Positions 6,022 through 12,532 of a DNA stretch of 18,872 nt are shown here, one piece after another. The DNA lies in contig JAFXMP010000236.1 in assembly GCA_017530275.1 (NCBI GenBank), positions 1 to 18,872 on the forward strand. Reading direction: 5' to 3'. Made by a program: the position numbers and the translations under genes. This stretch comes from Clostridia bacterium (GTDB lineage: Bacteria > Bacillota_A > Clostridia > Christensenellales > Aristaeellaceae). The notes beneath the pieces were generated by a model, which saw nothing but the letters and a program-made list of their open reading frames with translations, ran no database searches and was not told the DNA's origin. Within the stretch, counting starts at the first letter, position 1. Each line of letters starts with the position of its first letter.

Positions 6022-8478
6022 TTATTTTTTCGCCAGATTCAGCGCTGTCAATATTCGATCCGGGTTTGTCAAAGGCTGAACGTAGCCTTCCAGCATTTTC
6101 GCTTTGGCGGCCAGATCGCGGGATTTGGGATTAATATAAATACCGCATTTTTCCCTGCCGTTTCTGGCTTCCTGGATCAGATTCAGCGCGGCAGAATTGC
6201 CGTCGAAAGCCAGCAGAAGGGAAGGTGTTTTTTGGAAGATTTCATAAGCGAAGCTCTTATACAGTCCCATGCCTGAGCTTTCAATGGATATGAGGATACC
6301 GAGCTTTGCGCTTTCCAGTTTTGTTTTTTCCGAGCGGGTGATCTGATTGGGCACGATAGCAAAAACGGCGAAACGCTCCATGGCGCGGCGCACGAGGTAC
6401 CCTTCCTGGCCGGACAGCGTGTGCCCCACCACAAAACAAACTTTTTTCGGATCCGCGCATTGTATCAGAGCGTCAATATAGGCGCGGTCCTCATCCCTGA
6501 TCACGGTGCGGCGTCCGCTGCTGTTGAAGCTGCCGCCCGCAACGACAATAGGGAACAATCCTTCCGGCAGAGGCGAAAGCTGCGCCGACAGTTCTTTTTC
6601 AGGACTGATCCGGCCGGGAGCTTCCCAAAGAGTTTTAGACGTGTGCGCGGCTTTTTCCAGCCTGCGGCTGTAATAGAGAGCCACGTCTCCCCCGGGGCAG
6701 TTCCTGCGGAATGCAAGCATCTTATCCTCAAACACACGCCTGCTTTTCGCCAAGATTTCATCTTCCGCCCGACGCATGCTGCACAGTTCCTCATGGGTCA
6801 GATTCAGCAGCTTCTCCAGGCTCAGTTCTTCATCTATGGAGTTGGTGCCGTACAGCGCGCCGCCATCCGTGCCCTGCACGCAGCGCACCCCCGCCTGCAA
6901 GTACTGCCGCAGCGGGTGCTTATCCAGGCTGCTCAAATTATTCAACCTCACATTGGAGGTGATCTGGAATTCCAGGGTTACGCCGTATTTCCGCATATCC
7001 TCCAGCAGCTTTTTGCCCTTGTGGCTGTTCAGATCACAAGTATACAAGCCGTGGCCCAACCGGATGGGCGGCACACCCATCCCATCCTTCAGCGACTCCG
7101 CCACACAATGGATACTGTTCGCCACGTTGTTCCTGAGCCCGTCGTTTTCCCCGGCGTGAATGCGGATCACAAAGCCGAGATGCTCGCCCGCGATGGCGGT
7201 CAGTTCTCTGATCACGCCCCGCAATTCCATGATATCGTTGATTTCCTCGCCGATGATATCGCTGCCAGCGATGTAGGGATCCCCGGCGATCACGCGCAGG
7301 CAGCGCAGGTTTTCTACCAAATAATCATTGGGCGTTACCCGATCCCGTACGATGGTCAGGGGAATGCGGCGGATACCGGTCAAAAAACGAAGCAGCACGC
7401 CGGTTTCACGCGTTACGGCGGGCATGATTTCATGGATTTGCCGAAGCTTTTCAGGAAACTCCGCTTTGTTCAAAAGCGAAGTATCGCTGATTTCCGCGTA
7501 TTCAATGCCTCTTTTCTGATATTCCCGGGCGATCCATAGCAGCAGGTCCTGGTACAGGGTATTGCTCCGGTAGCGGCTGTCTTCCCTGTCCCGGCGCATT
7601 TTTTCCGCGTAAGCGTATACTTCGCGGTCCGGTATGCCTTCGATATTGATGCCGGAAAAGTGATGCAGGTCCGGCACGCCTTTGGTAAACACGTATCTGT
7701 ACAGATAAACCTTTTCCAGATCGGCGAATACCGCCTGTCCATCCTTGGGTATGGTGAGGGAATTACGAATTCTTTCAATATTGGAAGCAGCGTTTTGCAG
7801 ATTGCCCAGAATCAGGTCGGCAAAATTGATGAAAGTAAAATCGTCTATGCGGCGTTCCCGATGACGGCCAGTAAGCGTTCCCAGATCCAGTTTCTTCTCG
7901 GTTTCTATCCGTTCTGCTTCCAGGTATGCCCTCTGCGATTCCGTACACAAAAGCCCCATTTTTTTAATATAGTAATACGGATACCGGATCTGGTGAACGA
8001 TCCCCAAAGCAATCAGCGCGTCCGGGGGCAGGTTGCCGTTCATGTGGGTATGCAGGTCCGTGCGAAATTTGCAGTCGCCTCGGATATAGGTTTTCACGAT
8101 GGTTTTTTCTATGCCTAAGCGGTAATCCTTGGTCTGGCTCATGAGCGTTTTGGAAATGGCGGGAATGGAAGCCTTCAGCTCCACCCGCCCGTCCGGAAAG
8201 ATATTGGCGATTTTGGTGTTCCCCAAACGCAGGATATACATTTTCCGGTTATCCCCGTCAAAATAGCAGGGGATTTCGCCCCGGATCACCTTGAGGCCGT
8301 TTTCGTCCTCCGTGGTTTTCAGGGCGCAAAGCCGGGCCAAATTGGTAATCAGGTTTCCGGTGTGATGGTTGGGCGTGCGGATCACATGAAAAAGCCGATC
8401 CCCTTCCATGTACAGGTCCACCGCGATATCCTTTTCCCGATCCAGATAAAATTGCTGAAAAAAGATCATCCTGCCCAT
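6022..8478 (-). CDS. Adenosine deaminase-like protein with C-terminal SLOG/LOG-like domain
   Basis: Large 818-residue fusion. An N-terminal region (about 1-135) is not recognised. The adenosine/AMP deaminase-type TIM barrel follows: HxH zinc pair H143/H145 (DLHTHMNGNLPPD), a long helical insert (about 165-310), HAGE with H441 and catalytic E444, GHG at 475-477, TSN at 507-509 and TDGG with zinc ligand D538. The usual second aspartate of TDDP, which contacts the purine in classical enzymes, is glycine here. After a linker, about 640-818 shows a Rossmann-like pattern (VVAGGSF, FVVGHTLSGQEGYL, SSGMGLYKSFAYEIF, LLLAFDGNSAALNLI) like the nucleotide-binding SLOG superfamily. Classical deaminases are about 340 residues, so this is not a plain salvage enzyme. 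Two starts are possible, 8478 or 8469 (AAGGA 8 nt before the latter). Cytoplasmic; substrate unknown. Confidence 0.85.
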   Translation of the reverse strand: MGRMIFFQQFYLDREKDIAVDLYMEGDRLFHVIRTPNHHTGNLITNLARLCALKTTEDENGLKVIRGEIPCYFDGDNRKMYILRLGNTKIANIFPDGRVELKASIPAISKTLMSQTKDYRLGIEKTIVKTYIRGDCKFRTDLHTHMNGNLPPDALIALGIVHQIRYPYYYIKKMGLLCTESQRAYLEAERIETEKKLDLGTLTGRHRERRIDDFTFINFADLILGNLQNAASNIERIRNSLTIPKDGQAVFADLEKVYLYRYVFTKGVPDLHHFSGINIEGIPDREVYAYAEKMRRDREDSRYRSNTLYQDLLLWIAREYQKRGIEYAEISDTSLLNKAEFPEKLRQIHEIMPAVTRETGVLLRFLTGIRRIPLTIVRDRVTPNDYLVENLRCLRVIAGDPYIAGSDIIGEEINDIMELRGVIRELTAIAGEHLGFVIRIHAGENDGLRNNVANSIHCVAESLKDGMGVPPIRLGHGLYTCDLNSHKGKKLLEDMRKYGVTLEFQITSNVRLNNLSSLDKHPLRQYLQAGVRCVQGTDGGALYGTNSIDEELSLEKLLNLTHEELCSMRRAEDEILAKSRRVFEDKMLAFRRNCPGGDVALYYSRRLEKAAHTSKTLWEAPGRISPEKELSAQLSPLPEGLFPIVVAGGSFNSSGRRTVIRDEDRAYIDALIQCADPKKVCFVVGHTLSGQEGYLVRRAMERFAVFAIVPNQITRSEKTKLESAKLGILISIESSGMGLYKSFAYEIFQKTPSLLLAFDGNSAALNLIQEARNGREKCGIYINPKSRDLAAKAKMLEGYVQPLTNPDRILTALNLAKK

Positions 8479-8528
8479 CCTTTCCCCCGCGCCAGGTTCA
8501 TCCCGCTTATAGTTTTTCCGTCACGCAC

Positions 8529-8711
8529 TCATTTTTGATTCTGCTTGCTCACCTTCCGGCTTACAAAAAGATAAACGGCAAAGATCGCCGCCGCGAACGC
8601 GGCTCCGATTGGATAGCTGACGTCCGCGCCGAGCTGGAAGCACTCGGCCGCCATGAGGTTGTAGGTCGTTCCGACCCTATGCGGAAAACCGTCAGATAAT
8701 AATCTGCGCAT
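8529..8711 (-). pseudogene. Short membrane-type ORF, possible transporter remnant
   Basis: A 60-codon ORF starting about 12 nt after a predicted transcription start, without a Shine-Dalgarno. Its first 18 or so residues look non-natural. The rest, QLGADVSYPIG followed by a hydrophobic helix AAFAAAIFAVYLFVSRKV and a basic end, resembles the last helix of a major-facilitator-type transporter, including an 'LGxxxSYP' block. It may be the 3' relic of a transporter gene that lost its middle while keeping its promoter, or a genuine 40-60 residue membrane peptide. The start of the deaminase-SLOG gene lies 50 nt downstream on the same strand. Confidence 0.35.
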
Positions 8712-8727
8712 CCCAAAAACTATGTAT

Positions 8728-8757
8728 ATTATGTCATATACGGGTCAAAAATGTCAA
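8728..8757 (-). promoter_or_regulatory. Promoter upstream of the deaminase-SLOG gene
   Basis: Minus-strand TTGACA (8752-8757) and CATAAT (8728-8733) at 18-nt spacing. It lies directly after the stop of the DMT transporter gene and would give a leader of about 240 nt before the deaminase-SLOG start. The early leader can fold: CAGAT/ATCTG around a TATT loop, and a GGTCG/CGACC-type hairpin with a GAA loop near 8665-8685. Confidence 0.6.
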
Positions 8758-8771
8758 GTAAAACACAAGCG

Positions 8772-9674
8772 CTAAGCACTCTTTGTTTTTACTTTTTGCT
8801 GCATCACCACAATGCCCGTCACAAACAGCACCGTGCCAGTGATGATCCAAACGCTGACCGATTCATGGAAAAACAGGATGCCCCATGCCAGGGCGAAAAA
8901 CACCATTGTGCTCTGGAGAAGCGCGACCATACGGAAGGGAACCAGGGGAATAGCCTTGGCATTTAGGTAAAACCCGATTCCGGTGACAAATCCGAACCAG
9001 ATCACGGCGGCGATACAGGTAAGGTCCGGCGGGGACGTGGGCAGGATATTTCCCTGCGCAGCGGGAAACAGAAACGCCAGCGCCGCCGCCAAGGCAAACA
9101 TGAACAGATTGCTGTCCAGAATATCAAAATCGGAGGATATTTTTTTCTGGGTGAATACGAACAGCCCCGCGCAGAACCCTGAAAAGATATACAGCAGCGT
9201 CAGGATCATCTGTTCCCCGAGCAGCGATTCCAAAGGCAGGCCGTTCCAGGAAATGAGCAGGATACCGGATATGCAGCACGCGACGCCCGCCCATTGAACG
9301 GCGCTCATCGTTTCATGCAGCACCACGGCTCCCAGGATGGTCAAAAGGATCATCTGGGCGGGCTGGGTGAGGATATTGCCAAAGGATACGCCTACGGAAA
9401 GAGCGATGTTTTCCATGATATAGGCCGCAAGCTTGGCGCATGCTCCAAAGACCAGCCATTTCCAATGCTTTTTCAGTTTCAGCCAAAAATCCGCCCGCAG
9501 CCGCCTGCGCTTCACAATCATGAGGCCGATCAGCCAGAATACCGCCACAAAAAAACGCAGGAACGTGATCATGAAGGGCGAAAAATAAGGCCGGATCAGC
9601 TTGACGGACGTGCCGCCGAAGCTGAAAAACAGTGCGACCATGATAAGGTATAGATAACCCACCGGATGTTTCAT
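8772..9674 (-). CDS. EamA/DMT-family transporter
   Basis: Drug/metabolite transporter superfamily permease with two EamA repeats. The 300 residues are almost wholly hydrophobic helices, consistent with ten transmembrane segments; the first (YLYLIMVALFFSFGGTSVKLI) and the repeat junction near 150 (AVQWAGVACCISGILLISW) match the family. It has a basic C-terminal tail. The substrate cannot be inferred. GGAAGG directly abuts the ATG at 9674, which is unusually close. The gene follows DUF3783 by 26 nt on the same strand and is probably co-transcribed. The end of the gene can form an imperfect hairpin (AAGTAAAA / TTTTACTT, 8756-8794), a weak terminator candidate that overlaps the next promoter. Confidence 0.88.
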   Translation of the reverse strand: MKHPVGYLYLIMVALFFSFGGTSVKLIRPYFSPFMITFLRFFVAVFWLIGLMIVKRRRLRADFWLKLKKHWKWLVFGACAKLAAYIMENIALSVGVSFGNILTQPAQMILLTILGAVVLHETMSAVQWAGVACCISGILLISWNGLPLESLLGEQMILTLLYIFSGFCAGLFVFTQKKISSDFDILDSNLFMFALAAALAFLFPAAQGNILPTSPPDLTCIAAVIWFGFVTGIGFYLNAKAIPLVPFRMVALLQSTMVFFALAWGILFFHESVSVWIITGTVLFVTGIVVMQQKVKTKSA

Positions 9675-9700
9675 CCTTCCATATAAATGTGTCGGGCTGC

Positions 9701-10066
9701 TTACCGCCCGTTCAGTATGGATGCTTCTTTCCGCAGTTCCCGATACAGGCGTTCACAGGTCCAGGACCGGTTCGCAGGCGTAAGCATCGCCGTCAGGGGC
9801 ATATTCATGCCGTTTTTTCGCACGTTCATATAAAGGTCATCCAACAGGTCGCCTCCGAAAAACGCGGCAACAATCATTTCCCCATCAATTTGCGGTTTCC
9901 CGCCGCTTAAGCGGCAAGGCTTCAGCCCGAACAGCGCTTCCAGCCGCTGGCCCCATTGATCTTCCTTGACTTCCCTGACGGCGATCCCCAGCGAACCGGC
10001 GATCAGGGATATTCGCATGAGCCTGCTGGGCTCCATATGCACGCACAGTATCTGCGGCTTCCTCAA
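9701..10066 (-). CDS. DUF3783 domain protein
   Basis: Small cytoplasmic protein of a Firmicutes-only family of unknown function. The longest ATG ORF would start at 10123, within its own promoter. The TTG at 10066 is preferred, because GGAGG lies 9 nt before it. That gives 121 residues starting MRKPQILCVHMEPSRL. The C-terminus NMPLTAMLTPANRSWTCERL plus a charged helix (YRELRKEASIL) is the conserved DUF3783 pattern (hydrophobic residues, 'K/TAxxTPxNxxWT', then 'L..EL..E'). No catalytic motif is seen. It is the first gene of a two-gene unit with the DMT transporter. Confidence 0.75.
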   Translation of the reverse strand: MRKPQILCVHMEPSRLMRISLIAGSLGIAVREVKEDQWGQRLEALFGLKPCRLSGGKPQIDGEMIVAAFFGGDLLDDLYMNVRKNGMNMPLTAMLTPANRSWTCERLYRELRKEASILNGR

Positions 10067-10093
10067 AACTGCATCCCTCCGTTTCCAGCCTCT

Positions 10094-10123
10094 ACTATAC
10101 ATCAAAAACCTAAGCGCAAGCAA
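10094..10123 (-). promoter_or_regulatory. Promoter of the DUF3783-DMT unit
   Basis: Minus-strand TATAGT (10094-10099) with TTGCTT (10118-10123) at 18-nt spacing, about 27 nt before the predicted TTG start. It supports the short start. Confidence 0.5.
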
Positions 10124-10288
10124 GTGTTTGTTTTCAATTTTTCTTATCCTCTTGGGGCTAATCTAAGGGCCAGGCGTTTCCGATTTGCTGTTCCCGTTCG
10201 AGTGTTCCGCCCAAGCGACGGTATGGCTTTGAACGCGGCTCTATAATAAGAAAGCCGCGCCGGATTGAAACCTGGGCCTTGACAAGGC

Positions 10289-10297
10289 TGATATAAT
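10289..10297 (+). promoter_or_regulatory. Extended -10 promoter of the cobW-tld-rimO operon
   Basis: TGATATAAT (10289-10297) is an extended -10 element with a perfect TATAAT. TTGACA (10279-10284) lies only 7 nt away and cannot act as its -35. A second TATAAT at 10242-10247 has TTGAAC 7 nt before it and sits within a CGCGGCT/AGCCGCG inverted repeat. The leader contains GCGGCAGA/TCTGCCCCGC (imperfect, about 10306-10340) just before the ribosome binding site. Confidence 0.5.
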
Positions 10298-10356
10298 AGG
10301 AAGTGCGGCAGATTATCCATCATTTTCCGTTCTGCCCCGCAAAGGAGTGTATGAAT

Positions 10357-11490
10357 ATGGTAAAGATCAACATCATTTCCGGTTTTCTCGGCGCAGGCAA
10401 AACCACGCTGATCAAAAAGCTGCTGGGCGGCTCCATCGCCAAGGAAAAGGTCATTTTGCTGGAAAACGAGTACGGCGAAATAGGCATTGATGGCGGGTTC
10501 ATGAAGGATTCCGGCATTACGGTCACAGAACTGAACTCTGGCTGCATCTGCTGCACCCTGGCGGGCGATTTCCAAAAATCCATCGACGAACTGATCGACA
10601 CCTACCATCCCGACCGCATTTTGGTGGAACCCACGGGCGTTGGCAAACTGAGCGAAATCATTGCCGCCGTGGAAAAGGCCAAAACGCGTCACAGCGATTT
10701 GATGATCGCAGGCTGCGCCACCGTGGTGGATGCGGGCAAGTGCCGCATGTACCTAAAGAACTTCGGCGAATTTTTCATCGATCAGGTGAAGTCCGCCGCC
10801 ACCATCATTTTCAGCCGCACCCAGCTGTTGCCCGCCGAGCGCGTGGAAAAGAGCCGCGCCCTGATCGAGGAGCAGCATCCTGACGCCCGCATCATCACCA
10901 CCCCCTGGGACGATCTGGACGCGGACACCGTGCTGGAAGTGATCGAAAGCGGGAAGCCCATTGAGATTCATGTGGACTTCGACGACGATGATGATGACGA
11001 GCATGAACACGAGCATCATCATGACCACGATGAAGACGAACACGAGCATCATCACCATCACGATCATGACGAAGATGAGGATGAACACGAACATCATCAT
11101 CACGATCATGACGAGGATGAGGATGAACACGAACACCATCATCATGACCATGAACACGATCACGGTCACGAGCACCATCACCACCATCATCATAAGCCCG
11201 GCGAGCACGATGCGGACGAAGTGTTTGAAAACGTAGGCGTGGAAACGGCCCGGCGCTTTACCCAGGATGAGATCCGCAGCATGACGGACGCGCTTTCCGA
11301 TCAGGAGGAATACGGCCTGATCCTGCGCGCCAAGGGCATCCTGCAAACGCCGGAAGGGGCTTGGTTCCAGTTCGACTATGTACCCGGTGAATTGCAGCTG
11401 CGGGACTGCACCCCCGATTACGCTGGCCGTCTGGTGGTGATCGGCACTCATATCGACGAAAAAGCGCTGCGCACTCTTTTCAAACTGTAA
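10357..11490 (+). CDS. CobW/G3E-family GTPase with histidine-rich metal-binding insert
   Basis: COG0523-type metallochaperone GTPase, probably handling zinc or another transition metal. In the 377 residues, Walker A is GFLGAGKTT (10-17), the family metal motif is CICC (63-66), EPTG is at 91-94 and a CobW C-terminal domain covers about 290-377. Between them, 209-285 is an extreme His/Asp/Glu tract with about three dozen histidines in repeated HDHDEDEDEHEHHHH-like units. The usual guanine-specificity motif NKxD is replaced by SRTQ (153-156). AAAGGAG lies 3 nt before an ATG at 10351 and 9 nt before the ATG at 10357; the second has normal spacing, but 10351 is also possible. First gene of a five-gene run; the next gene follows by 16 nt. 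Confidence 0.92.
   Translation: MVKINIISGFLGAGKTTLIKKLLGGSIAKEKVILLENEYGEIGIDGGFMKDSGITVTELNSGCICCTLAGDFQKSIDELIDTYHPDRILVEPTGVGKLSEIIAAVEKAKTRHSDLMIAGCATVVDAGKCRMYLKNFGEFFIDQVKSAATIIFSRTQLLPAERVEKSRALIEEQHPDARIITTPWDDLDADTVLEVIESGKPIEIHVDFDDDDDDEHEHEHHHDHDEDEHEHHHHHDHDEDEDEHEHHHHDHDEDEDEHEHHHHDHEHDHGHEHHHHHHHKPGEHDADEVFENVGVETARRFTQDEIRSMTDALSDQEEYGLILRAKGILQTPEGAWFQFDYVPGELQLRDCTPDYAGRLVVIGTHIDEKALRTLFKL
10981..11211 (+). repeat. In-gene tandem repeats encoding the His/acidic tract
   Basis: Degenerate repeats of about 39-45 nt built from GAT/GAC, GAA/GAG and CAT/CAC codons encode the HD/ED/HH tract. A near-identical block with 'gaggatgaacacgaac' occurs twice. Such arrays expand and contract by slippage, so repeat number should vary among strains. 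Confidence 0.85.
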
Positions 11491-11506
11491 GGGAAATTGA
11501 ATAGAC

Positions 11507-12457
11507 ATGAAAACGACACAGAAAATTGTAGGGGTCTACGTCGTTACGGGCTTCATTGAGAGCGGCAAAACAACGCTCATTCATTCCATGCTCAAGGACA
11601 AGGGCTTTTCCCGTGGAGAAAAAACCTTGATCATCAGCTGCGAAGAAGGCATCGAGGAATACGATGAAGCACTGCTGAAAGAGAACAACTGCACTCTGGT
11701 CGCCTTGGACGACAAGGATCAGTGGAATGAAGAAAACCTGCGCCGCATCGACGCCCAGGTACAGCCCGAGCGCGTGATCATCGAATACAACAACATGTGG
11801 ACCATCGACCATATGGGCAGCACTGAAATGCCCGCCCTGTGGCGGGTGGTGCAGGTGATCACCATGGTGGACGCCACCACCTTTGAAAACTACATGGCCA
11901 ACGTGCGCACCATTCTCACCGATCCTTTGAAGGAAGCGGACCTGGTACTGTTCAACCGGTGCACAGAGGATATGCCCAAATCCCAATGGCGGCGCTCCAT
12001 CCGTGCGCTGAACCAGAACACCACCATCCTGTTTGAAAACAACGACGGAAGCTCGGAGGATGGCATCGCCGATGAAGATTTGCCCTATGATATGAAGGCG
12101 GACATCATCGATATCAGCGACGACCAGTTGGGCATCTTCTACATTGATTCCCTGGATCATCCCGAGCGCTACGACGGGAAAACCGTGCGGTTTGTGGGCC
12201 AGCCTTTCCCGGAGAACTCCATACCTCAGGGCTACTATTACTTCGGCCGCTTGGCCATGACCTGCTGCGCCAACGATATCCAGCAAATGGGCTGGGTCAC
12301 CCAGGGCAATTTGAAGCCCACCACCCGGCATTTTTACCGCCTGACCGCCAAGTGTGAAAAGCGCACCGGCGGCGACGGGCGGGAGATCGTCACATTCAGG
12401 GAGGTGGCGGCGGAGCCTGCCGCGCGGCCCAAGGAAAAGTACATTACCTTTAACTGA
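11507..12457 (+). CDS. CobW-like GTPase fused to YcgQ/DUF1980-like C-terminal domain
   Basis: A second, divergent G3E GTPase of 316 residues. Walker A is GFIESGKT (15-22). The CxCC metal motif of its neighbour is absent, EPTG is replaced by IEYNN (92-96) and the NKxD position reads FNRC (149-152). From about 205 the protein has the pattern of the C-terminal domain of YcgQ/TIGR03943 (DUF1980) proteins: ERYDGKTVRFVGQPF, then a GRLAMTCCANDIQQMGW block with C253-C254. In many bacteria YcgQ is a separate protein next to a permease and CobW-type GTPases, so this looks like a fusion of two linked functions. It lies 16 nt after the first GTPase; AAGGG is about 12 nt before the ATG, a weak site. A metal-homeostasis role is inference. 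Confidence 0.82.
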   Translation: MKTTQKIVGVYVVTGFIESGKTTLIHSMLKDKGFSRGEKTLIISCEEGIEEYDEALLKENNCTLVALDDKDQWNEENLRRIDAQVQPERVIIEYNNMWTIDHMGSTEMPALWRVVQVITMVDATTFENYMANVRTILTDPLKEADLVLFNRCTEDMPKSQWRRSIRALNQNTTILFENNDGSSEDGIADEDLPYDMKADIIDISDDQLGIFYIDSLDHPERYDGKTVRFVGQPFPENSIPQGYYYFGRLAMTCCANDIQQMGWVTQGNLKPTTRHFYRLTAKCEKRTGGDGREIVTFREVAAEPAARPKEKYITFN

Positions 12458-12466
12458 TGCTCATTC

Positions 12467-12503
12467 AGCCCTTTGCCGACCTGTTTCATGCCTGCAAAGG
12501 GCT
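12467..12503 (+). terminator. Intercistronic hairpin, possible attenuator
   Basis: A perfect 10-bp stem AGCCCTTTGC / GCAAAGGGCT with a 17-nt loop, followed by TTCATCATTTT. It sits between the second GTPase gene and tldD. The T-run is imperfect, and no promoter follows before tldD, so partial termination or an mRNA-processing stem is more likely than a full stop. Confidence 0.5.
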
Positions 12504-12532
12504 TTCATCATTTTCTGCAAGGAGGTTGGTTT

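Noticed and set aside
6421..7539. Plus-strand ORF of 372 codons opposite the deaminase fusion
   Set aside because: Antisense shadow in a GC-biased gene; translation is H/Q/A-rich without any recognisable motif.
8650..8711. Purine-type riboswitch in the leader
   Set aside because: Some junction-like bases are present, but the loop sizes and conserved junction sequences do not fit the known aptamer.
10981..11211. Possible CRISPR-like or satellite array
   Set aside because: Repeats are in frame, lack spacers and encode the His/acidic insert of the GTPase.
10753..11508. Minus-strand ORF with a Met/Val/Ile-rich stretch looking like membrane helices
   Set aside because: It is only the complement of the CAT/GAT codon repeats of the His-rich tract.
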